Shown piece after piece: positions 17,071 through 26,501 of a stretch of 64,000 bases of DNA; position 1 is the stretch's first letter, and each line of letters begins with the position of its first letter. The position numbers and the translations under genes were made by a program. Location of the stretch: assembly GCA_003225295.1 (NCBI GenBank), contig QHYZ01000063.1, forward strand, positions 1 through 64,000, given 5' to 3'. The notes under the pieces were generated by a model that was given only the letters and a program-made list of their open reading frames with translations, did not search any database and had not been told where the DNA came from. Source of the DNA: Acidobacteriota bacterium (GTDB taxonomy: Bacteria > Acidobacteriota > Terriglobia > Acidiferrales > UBA7541).

Positions 17071-18381
17071 ATGCGCGCCGTCGACCTGATCCGCAAGAAA
17101 CGTGATTCCGGTGAACTCTCCCGCGAAGAAATCAATTTTCTGGTTTCCGGCTACACCCGCGGCGAAATACCCGACTACCAGATGGCTGCTTGGCTGATGG
17201 CTGTGTGGATCCGCGGGATGAACCGCTCCGAGCTCGCGGCCCTCACCGAAGTGATGCTTTACTCCGGAGAAGTCCTCAACCACTCTGAAATTCCCGGCAA
17301 GAAAGTGGACAAGCACTCCACCGGGGGGATTGGCGACAAGACTTCTCTCATCCTTGCTCCCATTGTGGCCGCGGGCGGCCTAACGGTTCCGATGATCAGC
17401 GGCCGCGGCCTCGGCCATACCGGCGGCACGCTCGACAAACTGGAAGCGATTCCGGGCTTCAACGTGAATTTGTCGCTGGACGAATTTCGCCGGGTTCTGC
17501 GCCAGTGCGGAATGGGGTTGATCGGCCAGACCGCGGAGATTGCTCCTGCCGACAAGAAGATCTACGCGCTGCGTGACGTCACTTCGACGGTCGAGAATAT
17601 CGGCCTCATCTGCGCGTCCATCATGAGCAAGAAGCTTGCCGAAGGCATTGACGCGCTGGTGCTCGACGTGAAGACAGGTTCCGGCGCTTTTATAAAGCAA
17701 GAGGAGGATTCGATTCGCCTCGCCGAAGTCATGGTGGAAACCGGCAAGCGCATGGGCAAGAAAGTGGTGGCCCTCATCACCGGCATGGATCAGCCGCTTG
17801 GCCGGATGGCTGGCCATTCGAACGAAGTTGCCGAGTCCGTCGAAGTCCTCAAAGGCCGCGGCCCCGCCGATCTGCGTGGCTTGAGCCTCGATCTCTCCGC
17901 GTGGATGTTCTATCTAGGTGAAAGAACGAAAAGCGTGGAAGAAGGCCGCCGCCTCGCCGAAACCATGATCGCCACCGGCCAGGCACTCGAAAAATTCCGG
18001 CAAGGGATTCGCCTGCAAGGAGGTGATGAACGCGTCATTGACGAGCCAGAACGCCTGCCCACCGCGCGCCTGCATTTCCACGTATCGAGTTCGGGTAGCG
18101 GCTTCATCACGGGCGCCAACTGCGAGCAGTTTGGAATCGCGCTCGCCATGCTCGGCGGAGGCCGCGAAAAAAAAGAAGACCAGATCGATCACGGCGTGGG
18201 CCTCGAATTCCATAAGCGGATCGGTGATCGTGTGAAAAAGGGAGAACCGCTGGCCACGATTCATTACAATAGCGACGCCAAACTTGCCGAAGCGCAAGCG
18301 CTTATTGCCGGCAGCTATTTCGTTGGCGAAAATGCGCCGCAGGACGAGCGGCCCCTGGTGCGCCGGATCATCGGCGCCTAA
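17071..18381 (+). CDS. pyrimidine-nucleoside / thymidine phosphorylase
   Basis: 436 aa. The phosphorylase signature is intact: SGRGLGHTGGTLDKLEAI, with the phosphate loop KHSTGGIGDKTSL and MSKKLAEG-type active-site Lys. The small alpha domain (residues 1-65) and C-terminal swivelling domain (from about 340) are also present, so length is normal. It cleaves pyrimidine (deoxy)nucleosides with phosphate. It heads a five-gene operon with a nucleoside transporter, purine-nucleoside phosphorylase, cytidine deaminase and an amidohydrolase. DeoA-type and Pdp-type specificity cannot be separated by eye. Confidence 0.93.
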   Translation: MRAVDLIRKKRDSGELSREEINFLVSGYTRGEIPDYQMAAWLMAVWIRGMNRSELAALTEVMLYSGEVLNHSEIPGKKVDKHSTGGIGDKTSLILAPIVAAGGLTVPMISGRGLGHTGGTLDKLEAIPGFNVNLSLDEFRRVLRQCGMGLIGQTAEIAPADKKIYALRDVTSTVENIGLICASIMSKKLAEGIDALVLDVKTGSGAFIKQEEDSIRLAEVMVETGKRMGKKVVALITGMDQPLGRMAGHSNEVAESVEVLKGRGPADLRGLSLDLSAWMFYLGERTKSVEEGRRLAETMIATGQALEKFRQGIRLQGGDERVIDEPERLPTARLHFHVSSSGSGFITGANCEQFGIALAMLGGGREKKEDQIDHGVGLEFHKRIGDRVKKGEPLATIHYNSDAKLAEAQALIAGSYFVGENAPQDERPLVRRIIGA

Positions 18382-18403
18382 ATCGATTGCGGGAGGATGG
18401 TTC

Positions 18404-19636
18404 ATGGGAAGATGGACGGGCGTGCTCGGCATGGCCGTGATTCTCGGATTGGCGTGGCTGTTCTCCACCAGTCGTCGCGCGATCAAGCTCAAGACCATCG
18501 CTTGGGGCCTCGGGCTCCAGTTGGCTCTTGGATTTTTCGTGCTCCGTTCCAGCGTTGGCAGTTCGGTGTTTGGTTTCCTGGGTGCCGGCGCAAATAAGTT
18601 GTTGAGCTTTTCCTATGCGGGTTCCACCTTCGTGTTTGGCGACATTGGCATGCCCAAGGAACTCTCCCGGCTCGGCTTTTCGTTTGCCTTCCAAGTACTC
18701 CCCACAATCATCTTTATTGCCGCCTTCTTTGCTGTTCTCTATCACCTCGGGGTGATGCAACTCATCATCCGCGCCGCCGCGTGGCTGATGACGCGAATCA
18801 TGAGTGCGAGCGGCGCGGAATCCCTCAATGTGGCTGCCAGTATTTTCATGGGCCAAACTGAAGCTCCGCTGACCATACGTCCATTTCTTCCCAAACTCAC
18901 CAAGTCCGAACTGATGGTTGTCATGACCAGCGGGATGGCGCACATCTCTGGTGGCATGATGGCCGGGTATATCCAAGTGGGTGGTGCCGATCCCAAAAAC
19001 CTCCTAACCGCAGTCATCATGACGGCACCCGGAACGCTGCTCATGGCCAAGATGCTCGTGCCGGAGACCGAGCAGCCGCTCACCGCCGGCCGCGTGGAAA
19101 TGCCGCCGATGGAAAAGGAGTCCAACATTCTCGGGGCCATCGCACGAGGGACGGTCGATGGTTTGCACCTCGCGCTCAACGTCGGTGCCATGCTCATCAC
19201 CTTCATCGCCTTGCTTGCGTTGCTCAACGCCATCATGGGCGGCGTTCACAACTGGCCTCACATGGCCTGGTTCCCGGAAAGTCTGCAGACCGTTTTCGGC
19301 TGGGTCTTTGCGCCCGTTGCCTGGCTGATCGGAGTGCCCTGGCATGATGCCGCGAAGATTGGCAATCTTCTCGGGACGCGCATGGTCATCAATGAATTTG
19401 TCGCCTTTGGCCAGCTTGGCCCCTTGAAAGGCTCGCTCGATCCGCGCACTTTTGCAATCGCCACCTTCGCTCTCTGCGGCTTTGCTAACTTCAGCTCCAT
19501 CGGCATTCAGATCGGGGGCATCGGCGCGCTCGCACCAGAGCAGCGCAGCCAGCTCGCAAGGTTCGGCATCCGCGCCATGCTCGCCGGCACTATGGCAAAC
19601 TTAATGTCGGCTTCCATCGTGGGGATCCTTACGTGA
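18404..19636 (+). CDS. concentrative nucleoside transporter (NupC/CNT family)
   Basis: About 410 aa from ATG 18404, with a GGGAGGA box seven bases upstream. About ten membrane helices are visible. CNT-specific motifs are the GQTEAPLTIRPFL region, NVGAMLITFIALLALLN, and GTRMVINEFVAF near the C-terminus. It imports nucleosides with a proton or Na+. It sits between two nucleoside phosphorylase genes and overlaps the next gene by four bases, so uptake and cleavage are co-expressed. Confidence 0.93.
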   Translation: MGRWTGVLGMAVILGLAWLFSTSRRAIKLKTIAWGLGLQLALGFFVLRSSVGSSVFGFLGAGANKLLSFSYAGSTFVFGDIGMPKELSRLGFSFAFQVLPTIIFIAAFFAVLYHLGVMQLIIRAAAWLMTRIMSASGAESLNVAASIFMGQTEAPLTIRPFLPKLTKSELMVVMTSGMAHISGGMMAGYIQVGGADPKNLLTAVIMTAPGTLLMAKMLVPETEQPLTAGRVEMPPMEKESNILGAIARGTVDGLHLALNVGAMLITFIALLALLNAIMGGVHNWPHMAWFPESLQTVFGWVFAPVAWLIGVPWHDAAKIGNLLGTRMVINEFVAFGQLGPLKGSLDPRTFAIATFALCGFANFSSIGIQIGGIGALAPEQRSQLARFGIRAMLAGTMANLMSASIVGILT

Positions 19637-20556
19637 GCGCAAGAAAGAGCCCTAAGAAGAACACTGCGAATACGATTTCATCCGGAAAAATCGCGGCTCC
19701 AAGCCAAACCGGCAGTTCGCCGGGCGGCGAGTTCGAGCGCGCGGGCCAAGCTGCGGACTTCATCTTTTCTCAAACATCTGTCCGGCCCCGGATCGCGCTG
19801 GTTCTTGGCTCGGGCCTAGGCGCGTTTGCCGATGAATTTGCTAGCGCTACAAAAATTCCTTACGCCAAAATTCCGCGTTTCCCGCAATCCACGGCCATCG
19901 GCCATGCCGGAAAGCTCGTCATCGGAAAGGTGGGAACAATTCCCGTTGTCGCGATGCAGGGCCGCGTCCATCTTTACGAAGGGTATTCCTCGAAAGAAGT
20001 GGCCTTTCCCATCCGCGTTTTCGCGCGCATGGGCGTACAGGCCGTGATCCTCACCAACGCCGCGGGCGGCATCAAACGGGAATTCGTACAGGGCCGGCTG
20101 GTGGTGATCAGCGATCACATCAATTTGCAGGGCGTTAATCCGCTCATCGGACCAAACGACGAGAGATTCGGCTTGCGGTTTCACGACATGACCTCGGCGT
20201 ACGACCGCAGATTTCGTGAAATGACTGTCGCTGAAGGAAACCGCCTGGGCATTGGGATGCATGAGGGGGTGTACGCAGGTCTCCTCGGGCCGAGCTACGA
20301 GACACCGGCGGAGATACGCTACTTGCGAGCGATCGGCGCCGATCTGGTAGGTATGTCCACGGTTCCGGAAGTGATTGCCGCGCGGCACAGCGGCATTCGC
20401 GTGCTGGGCATCTCCTGCGTGACCAATGCGGCGGCGGGAATACTGGATCGGCCACTCAATCACCTAGAAGTGCTGGAAACCGCAGCGCGCGTGAAAGGGC
20501 AATTCATCGGCTTGCTGAAAGCGGTCATTCCGCGAATTGCCGAGGCCATTGCGTAG
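19633..20556 (+). CDS. purine-nucleoside phosphorylase (inosine/guanosine type)
   Basis: 307 aa from a GTG at 19633 that overlaps the transporter stop (GTGA). The first 35 residues are a Lys/Ser/Pro-rich extension not usual for the family; an internal start is possible. The trimeric PNP family is shown by LVLGSGLGAFADE, GRVHLYEGYS, TNAAGGI, and GPSYETPAEIRYLRAIGADL with MSTVPEV. Phosphorolysis of guanosine and inosine feeds purine bases to salvage. Confidence 0.92.
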   Translation: MSARKSPKKNTANTISSGKIAAPSQTGSSPGGEFERAGQAADFIFSQTSVRPRIALVLGSGLGAFADEFASATKIPYAKIPRFPQSTAIGHAGKLVIGKVGTIPVVAMQGRVHLYEGYSSKEVAFPIRVFARMGVQAVILTNAAGGIKREFVQGRLVVISDHINLQGVNPLIGPNDERFGLRFHDMTSAYDRRFREMTVAEGNRLGIGMHEGVYAGLLGPSYETPAEIRYLRAIGADLVGMSTVPEVIAARHSGIRVLGISCVTNAAAGILDRPLNHLEVLETAARVKGQFIGLLKAVIPRIAEAIA

Positions 20557-20587
20557 AATATTTCGGGGCGTGCCGGGAGACGTTGGC

Positions 20588-20980
20588 GTGAGCGAGAATG
20601 AAACTCTGATTTCGGCCGCGAGGCAAGCAAGGGAAAACGCGCATGCGCCGTACTCCAACTTTCGCGTCGGCGCGGCGCTGCGTGCCACTTCGGGAAAAAT
20701 CTTTGGCGGCTGCAACGTCGAGAACGCTACCTACGGCCTCACCGTTTGCGCCGAGCGCATCGCCATTTTCAAAGCCATCAGTGAAGGCGAGCGCGGGTTC
20801 GATGCTATTTCCGTCGTCACTGACACCGATGCCCTCACGCCTCCCTGCGGCGCTTGCCGCCAATTGATCTGGGAATTTTGCGGCGACATCCCCGTGATCA
20901 TGGCGAATCTGAAGGGCAGAGTGGAGATCATGCAGATGCAAAACCTCTTTCCTAGACCGTTTGATTCTTCCCATTTGTGA
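20588..20980 (+). CDS. cdd: cytidine deaminase
   Basis: About 130 aa from GTG 20588 (the open frame reaches back to 20537). It has the homotetrameric type signature: substrate loop NFRVGAAL, zinc motif CAERIAIFKA with catalytic Glu, and PPCGACRQLIWEF giving two more Cys ligands. It deaminates cytidine and deoxycytidine so that the products can be cleaved by the phosphorylase upstream. The stop overlaps the start of the downstream amidohydrolase by four bases. Confidence 0.95.
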   Translation: MSENETLISAARQARENAHAPYSNFRVGAALRATSGKIFGGCNVENATYGLTVCAERIAIFKAISEGERGFDAISVVTDTDALTPPCGACRQLIWEFCGDIPVIMANLKGRVEIMQMQNLFPRPFDSSHL

Positions 20981-22446
20981 TGAGACGAGGCATGACCGTG
21001 GAAATTGCAATTTGGAGATGCAAGGCTAATTTCGCAGCCGTTGCGCTCCTAATTTTCATTCTCAGTCTTCTATTTTCGGTTCGCCAACCCGCACAAACTG
21101 AGAAGCAGGCAATCAGCTTCGACCTCCTGGTCAAGAATGGAACCATTGTCACGATGGATGGGGAGCACCGTATCTTCGGAGACGGCGTGGTTGCCGTGCG
21201 GGGTGACGTGATCGCCTTTGTCGGCAAGAGCTCTGACTTTGTGCTGGGCCAGGTGAAAGGTGTTACCACCAGGCTGACCATCGATGCACGTGGAAAGCTC
21301 GTCTTGCCGGGATTTGTGAATGGCCATACGCATGTGCCCATGACCTTGCTCCGCGGTTTGCGTGACGACGTGCCCCTCGATGAATGGCTGCAGAAGTACA
21401 TCTTTCCGGCCGAAGCAAAGAACGTTACCGAGGATTTTGTCCGCTGGGGCACGCGGCTTGCGGCAGCCGAGCAAATTCGCGGTGGCATCACCACGTTTGC
21501 CGATATGTATTACTTTGAAGATGTCATTGCCGAGGAGACGAAAGCAGCAGGGATGCGCGCGGTGCTTGGCGAAACGGTCGTTGATTTCCCTGCACCGGAC
21601 AATAAGAACAACGAGACGATGCTCGAATATGCTGAGAAATTTCTGAAGCGCTGGCAAGGCGACCCGCTGATTCACACCGCGGTCGCGCCTCATGCGATTT
21701 ATACCTGTTCGCAAAAGACGCTTCAGGATTCAGCGGCGCTGGCGCGGAAGTACCGCGCGCGGATTCTCATCCACGTCGCAGAAATGAAAAAAGAGTTGGA
21801 CGACAGCCGCGCTCAGAACGGCACCACACCGGTACAGTATCTCGATAAGCTCGGTATTCTCGGGCCGGACATGGTGGCGGCGCACTGCATTTTTGTTGAC
21901 CAGACGGACCGCAGGATCCTGGCGCAGCGGCAAGTGGGTTGCGTGCACAATCCTTCCAGCAACATGATGTTGGCGAGCGGTGTTGCTCCGGTGATCGAAG
22001 AGCGCGCGGCCGGCGTAGCGGTCGGGCTGGGCACGGACGGGCCGGCGGGCAGCAACAACGATCTGGACTTGATGGAAGAGATGGACCTGGCGGCGAAGCT
22101 CCAGAAGGTCACCAAGATGGACCCGCAAGCGCTGGGGGCGAAGGCCGTCGTCGAAATGGCCACCATCGAGGGAGCGCGGGCGCTGCACATGGAGAAGGAA
22201 ATTGGTTCGCTCGAACCAGGGAAGAAAGCGGACTTTATTTTTATCGGCCTCGATGCGCCAAACGCTGTGCCGATGTATGACGTCTATGCGCAATTGGCGT
22301 ACGCTTTGAAGGGAAGCGATGTAGAGACGGTAATCATCGGCGGCCGCGTGGTGATGCGCGACAAAAAACTGCTCACCGTGGATGAAGCGGCCGTGATCGC
22401 CAAGGCGAGAGAGTTCAAGAACAAAATTGAGGCCTCGCTGAAGTAA
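20977..22446 (+). CDS. membrane-anchored or exported amidohydrolase (guanine/SAH deaminase-like)
   Basis: 489 aa. The TIM-barrel amidohydrolase metal sites are present: GHTHVPMTLLRG, HVAEMKKE, MVAAHCIFV and GTDGPAGSNND. This is the pattern of the MtaD/SsnA/TrzN deaminase branch, which acts on aminopyrimidine or purine substrates (S-adenosylhomocysteine, guanine, cytosine-like). Unusually for a normally cytosolic enzyme, residues about 18-37 form a strong hydrophobic segment, suggesting anchoring or export; an internal ATG at 20992 would retain it. It closes the nucleoside-salvage operon. Confidence 0.85.
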   Translation: MMRRGMTVEIAIWRCKANFAAVALLIFILSLLFSVRQPAQTEKQAISFDLLVKNGTIVTMDGEHRIFGDGVVAVRGDVIAFVGKSSDFVLGQVKGVTTRLTIDARGKLVLPGFVNGHTHVPMTLLRGLRDDVPLDEWLQKYIFPAEAKNVTEDFVRWGTRLAAAEQIRGGITTFADMYYFEDVIAEETKAAGMRAVLGETVVDFPAPDNKNNETMLEYAEKFLKRWQGDPLIHTAVAPHAIYTCSQKTLQDSAALARKYRARILIHVAEMKKELDDSRAQNGTTPVQYLDKLGILGPDMVAAHCIFVDQTDRRILAQRQVGCVHNPSSNMMLASGVAPVIEERAAGVAVGLGTDGPAGSNNDLDLMEEMDLAAKLQKVTKMDPQALGAKAVVEMATIEGARALHMEKEIGSLEPGKKADFIFIGLDAPNAVPMYDVYAQLAYALKGSDVETVIIGGRVVMRDKKLLTVDEAAVIAKAREFKNKIEASLK

Positions 22447-23009
22447 GCCAGGAAAAAATGGACCCGGAAAACTATGAAGTTCGAGCTCCGCAAAGAAGAG
22501 AAGGAAGGAAACAAGACTCAGGCATGTGCGCGCGCGCCCGGCAGTTCTCTGACCCGCAACATCTCGTTGCCCAAGAGCTTGGCAGGGTGGCCGATGAGAA
22601 CGCCGACCAACCCAAGCCTGATGGCTGCGTCAACCGGGGATTCTTCTGGGATATGGCCATTCTTTATACGCCACATTCCAAGGGGCGGCAGACACCGACG
22701 GCTGTTTTCTCGAACGGTCCGGTCGTCCACGTGGCTTCTGCGCTCGAGAAGGCGCTCCAGAACCGTCCATAACGGTGCGCGCCCAGGACTTGGTGTAGCG
22801 ACCGCGCAGCGGAAGCGTCACTCCTTCTCCAGTTCCTCGACGTAGGCGATTGCGCGGGCACGAAATAGCGGGTGCGCGGAAGCCGATGCCCGTCGCGGAC
22901 CTGAAATTCTTGCCATTACCGGCACCTGCCAGCGTATGATAGCGCTGTCGTCGTTCCCACCCCCGACACCCATCCTCCCCATTTTGGCGGGTGTCCCTTG
23001 CAAGCCATC
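22447..23009 (+). other. intergenic region, no supported gene
   Basis: 563 bases downstream of the amidohydrolase. A forward frame (22458-22772) and several reverse frames are open, but none has a ribosome-binding site, family motif or coherent hydrophobicity. The reverse frame ending at 22818 has a tail resembling a protein C-terminus and could be a gene remnant. Confidence 0.4.
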
Positions 23010-23288
23010 GTGCGCCGATTGGAAGAACGCATTCCCCTGGCAGTAAGAGTCGATCTCTGCAGCCTGGACCTCCGTCATCGTGCCGATGAAGCCCTTACAG
23101 AAAACGTAAGCTCCCACGGCGCGCGCGTCGTTTCAAGCAATCCGTGGAAACTGCGGGATCGGCTGAACTTGTGGTGCCTGCGGGGACACTTCCGGGCCCG
23201 GGCCCGGGTAGTCTATTGCGAGCCCCTTGGACCCGCTTCATTTGCCATCGGTCTGCAACTGCTAGCCTGTGCGGGAGAATGGAAATAG
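23010..23288 (+). CDS. PilZ-domain protein
   Basis: About 92 aa from GTG 23010 (TTG 22998 also possible). The cyclic-di-GMP motif is complete: an Arg pair near the N-terminus (VRRLEER), then ENVSSHGARV, which fits (D/N)xSxxG. The rest of the beta-barrel follows (FRARARVVYC, FAIGLQLLACAG). It is a single-domain PilZ protein that probably relays c-di-GMP levels to a partner. A GAF-GGDEF cyclase gene is in the same window at 51.8 kb. Confidence 0.75.
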   Translation: MRRLEERIPLAVRVDLCSLDLRHRADEALTENVSSHGARVVSSNPWKLRDRLNLWCLRGHFRARARVVYCEPLGPASFAIGLQLLACAGEWK

Positions 23289-23344
23289 CTCCGCAACGAG
23301 CTCTATTGATGGTCCCGCTAGATTCGTGGAAAAACCCTTAGAGC

Positions 23345-23623
23345 CTAGCGGAAAAGTGCCAGCAGCGATTCGTTGAGCTGGGTCAAGTCGGAATCGAGTC
23401 GATAGTAGCCGGGTCGCAAGCCAGCCGGAGTCTCACTTGATGTGATGTTGAGCACGGCAAAATCGTTTGCTGCCCTTGGCTCGTTGGCCAGCTCCGGAAA
23501 CTGATCGCCAACATAGGTGGCGGGGTGCAGACTGACGACGAGCTCACACTCGTTCACGGATAGAACAGCGCGGAGCATGCCCTGGTTTCTTGCGTGGGGT
23601 TGGCAAAAGTAGAGATTTGGCAT
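23345..23623 (-). CDS. small hypothetical protein
   Basis: 92 aa, with no strong ribosome-binding site before its ATG. The sequence is soluble and mixed in composition with no repeats or membrane helix. I do not recognise it and the neighbourhood gives no clue. It could be a chance open frame. Confidence 0.3.
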   Translation of the reverse strand: MPNLYFCQPHARNQGMLRAVLSVNECELVVSLHPATYVGDQFPELANEPRAANDFAVLNITSSETPAGLRPGYYRLDSDLTQLNESLLALFR

Positions 23624-23950
23624 ACGTTGAAATAGTAGGTGTTGGTACGGAAATATTAAATAGTACTATGGGACCATTGGTGGAACGGGGTAGCTAAAGA
23701 CGCTGGAAAACAGCTCTAATTTTCCTGAAACTCATTAGATTCAATGATTTAGTGACTAATCCGGATTTCTCTGGGCCCGCGCGATCACTCAGTGGAACAA
23801 TTCCCAAAATGAACCACATTGCGGCCATCCCCCAACTGTGGCTCAGCGTTGCACGCACGGCCGTCAAACGGAGCAGGGCGGAGGGATAATCGGAGAGGGA
23901 TCCCTATCGGCCCAGACGGCAAGCGCGATGAGCCCGGAAGGCGACCAGGC
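23624..23950 (+). other. intergenic region, comparatively AT-rich
   Basis: 327 bases. The first half has several A/T runs unlike the GC-rich surroundings, such as the segment 23640-23770. I see no gene, RNA fold or clear hairpin. Confidence 0.45.
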
Positions 23951-25189
23951 TTACCGCCTGAGCACGTCCATAGCTGTCAGCGCATAGATCGCGGCGCAAT
24001 CGATCACTTTTCGCAGGTCCACATATTCGTTCGGGCCATGCGCGACAGAGAGCAGACCGGGACCGTAAGCATAGGCCGGGACGCCCAGCGCGATATAGAA
24101 ACGAATCTCCAGCAGGCCGGGGCACATCTCAAAAGGCGGCGCTTCGCCGGTGACCGCCCTAGCGCTGCGAGCCAGCGCCTTGCCAAGCGCATCATCCTCG
24201 CGGCAAGCGGAAGAACGGCCTTCCTGCAGTGTCTCCCATTCAAGCGGGATACCCTCGCGCTTGCAACTCTCTAGGACCGCGATCAGCTTCGACCCTTCCT
24301 CCCGAGAGTCTTCCTCCGGATTGATGCGCCGGTCGATCGTGAACCAGCACTCTTCCGGCACCACGTTGAAGTTTGCGCCGCCGCCGCTCTGTCCCCCCAG
24401 CATCAGAATCGAGTTGCGCGCTTGTTCCGCCCCAACGTTGAAGTTGGTGACGCGCTGCTCCACCTCTCGCTTCAACTCTTGGAGCTGTCCAACGACGCGA
24501 TGCATGCGCTCGAACGCGTTCTCACCCAGGTGCTGCAGGCCAACGTGTGCGGATTTCCCGTGCACTCGGACGCGCAACGAAATTGCGCCGCGATTCGCGT
24601 TCCAAACGACGCCGCTTGTCGGCTCAGCCAAAAGCATGCCGATTCCGCCACAGCCTAGCCGTCCCTGCGCCGCCAGCCACGCCGAGCCCCCCTCGCCTCC
24701 CGTCTCTTCATTGGGAACCAGCGTCAAGCCGATCCTGCCATTCAGTTTGGCAGCAGTTTCTTTCAGCGCCAGAATGGCATACAGCATGGCGACAATCCCG
24801 CCCTTCATGTCGCAGGAGCCGCGGCCAAACACGAAATGCTCCTTGCGCAAAGGCCGGAATTGTTCGGGGGTTTGCGCGGGAACGACGTCATAGTGTCCGT
24901 GGAAATAGAGAGTCCGTTCCCCGCGTCCGTACCCTGCCAGCAGGCATACGGAAGACTCCGCGCCATCTTTTGTCAGGTCGGCGGTGTCCACACGCTCGCA
25001 TTCGATGCCAAATTCTCGCAACCGTTTCTCGAGGGCATCCGCGCACGCGCGATAATTTCTCCCTGGCGGATTTTCCGTGGGGTTGGCAACCAGCTCGGCT
25101 AAGAGTGCAGCCATGTCCTCCTCGCGCTGGCGTAGCCAGTCAAGAATCGGGCCGGTTCGTGCTTCACGCTCGCTCGATCGTCTGCTCAT
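23951..25189 (-). CDS. M20-family zinc peptidase/deacylase (ArgE/DapE-like)
   Basis: About 412 aa from the ATG at 25189; the frame runs on upstream without a good start. Metal-binding motifs are FHGHYDVVPAQ, GRGSCDMKGGI and PNEETGGEGG, followed by the dimerisation (lid) domain with HGKSAHVGLQHLGENA and the final ligand in VAHGPNEYVD. The family removes acyl or peptide groups from amino acids (acetylornithine, succinyl-diaminopimelate or dipeptides). Specificity is not clear, and no arginine or lysine biosynthesis genes are nearby. Confidence 0.88.
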   Translation of the reverse strand: MSRRSSEREARTGPILDWLRQREEDMAALLAELVANPTENPPGRNYRACADALEKRLREFGIECERVDTADLTKDGAESSVCLLAGYGRGERTLYFHGHYDVVPAQTPEQFRPLRKEHFVFGRGSCDMKGGIVAMLYAILALKETAAKLNGRIGLTLVPNEETGGEGGSAWLAAQGRLGCGGIGMLLAEPTSGVVWNANRGAISLRVRVHGKSAHVGLQHLGENAFERMHRVVGQLQELKREVEQRVTNFNVGAEQARNSILMLGGQSGGGANFNVVPEECWFTIDRRINPEEDSREEGSKLIAVLESCKREGIPLEWETLQEGRSSACREDDALGKALARSARAVTGEAPPFEMCPGLLEIRFYIALGVPAYAYGPGLLSVAHGPNEYVDLRKVIDCAAIYALTAMDVLRR

Positions 25190-25856
25190 CGGCCCACATG
25201 CTAGAATCCCGCGCCGATGACTCCAACCGCCATATTGGTGCTGCGCTAGGCAAGACCCGTTTCGGGCCATGCAAGAAGAGAACAGCCTGGAGCATCGCGG
25301 GCCGTCGCTCGATGTTCGCCGAGTTTTCTCGAAGTTGAGCTTCCTGCCTTTGCATGACACGAGGATGGCGTGGTGAGCCAATCTCATTGAAGTTCACCTG
25401 CCAGTTGCTTTGCTCCCGCCGGTTTAGTTGATCTCGAAGGACATAGGTTTGGTACCGACTGGAGCGGTAGCGCCAGGAAATATCTCGGTCGGCGTTGCCG
25501 GGCCCAGGCGCCACCAGCACGAGTGGCGCGTAGTTTCGGCTGTTGAGGGAGAGGTACCGGAGTTGGGTGCCGTTGATCAAGCCGGTCGCGGTGGCGGACT
25601 GCCGCTAGACTCGCAACGGGTTAGCTTCGACGGTTACACTTTCGCTCAGCGTGCCAACTCACAGAGTGACATGGACGGCCAGTTTATCGTTGACGTTCAA
25701 TACGACGCCGCTTTCGGTAATCTTCATGAATCGAGCGATCTCGGCGGTAACGGAGAGTTGCTTGCCAAAATTGCCACGGTGCTAGCTCGCCTGCATGCAA
25801 CAGCAGCCGCCTGTGGTAGGCTGTGCCGCAATGGAAGCATCAAGTGGAGAAGACCT
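25190..25856 (+). other. intergenic region, no supported gene
   Basis: 667 bases between divergent genes. A forward frame is open from 25428 into the membrane-protein gene, but its first 140 residues look unlike the rest and carry no family motif, so I start that gene at 25857. Promoters for both neighbours must lie here. No RNA gene or hairpin stood out. Confidence 0.4.
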
Positions 25857-26468
25857 TTGACCACCGGCGCAATCGCATTCCCCGTGTTGCGGTGGGTGGG
25901 ACTGCTGTGGACGGTGGTGTGGCTGCCGACCTATATACGCGTGTGGGGCTGGGCCAATCTGCTGCACTTGTGCGATATCGCGGTGATCCTTGGCTGCGTG
26001 GGGTTGTGGTGGGGAAGTTCCTTGTTGATTTCCAGCCAGGCCGTCAGCTTGCTGGGGGCGGGGATTTTTTGGTCCATCGACATTGGTTGGCGGCTTGTGA
26101 CGGGACGATTTCTGGTTGGCGGAACGGAGTACATGTGGGATACACGCGTACCGCTTTGGGCGCGGCTCCTTTCTAGCTTTCACATCAGTCTACCCTTGGC
26201 ACTGCTCTGGGCGATGCGGAAAATTGGATACGACCGCCGCGCTCTGGCATTGCAGGCAGCGATTGCCGGGGTTCTTCTTGTGGCCTCGCGGTTCTTGCCT
26301 TCGGGATTCAATATGAACTATGTGTATCAAGATCCTCTCTTTCATCGCTCATGGGGTGCTGCTCCCGTGCATCTCGCGGTGATTTTTGTCGGAGCCTTCG
26401 CGCTTGTTTATTGGCCGACCCATCTTCTCTTGAGCTGGATGTTTCCTGTTGCCGCCACTGCGAAATAA
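25857..26468 (+). CDS. polytopic integral membrane protein of unknown function
   Basis: About 203 aa, start placed at TTG 25857, which has a GGAG box about ten bases upstream and directly precedes the first hydrophobic helix. Five or six membrane helices are visible with many Trp residues (GLLWTVVWLPTYIRVWGW at the start, HLLLSWMFPV at the end). A basic loop lies around residues 115-125. No known family is recognised. The next gene is a cytosine-deaminase-like enzyme 33 bases downstream, so co-transcription is likely, but transport of its substrate is only a guess. Confidence 0.65.
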   Translation: MTTGAIAFPVLRWVGLLWTVVWLPTYIRVWGWANLLHLCDIAVILGCVGLWWGSSLLISSQAVSLLGAGIFWSIDIGWRLVTGRFLVGGTEYMWDTRVPLWARLLSSFHISLPLALLWAMRKIGYDRRALALQAAIAGVLLVASRFLPSGFNMNYVYQDPLFHRSWGAAPVHLAVIFVGAFALVYWPTHLLLSWMFPVAATAK

Positions 26469-26501
26469 AGTGACGAGGCGCGAATTCAGAAGCGGAGGAA
26501 A

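Noticed and set aside
22458-22772. 104-residue frame after the amidohydrolase
   Set aside because: Looks like random coding in a gene-free stretch; no start signal or family resemblance.
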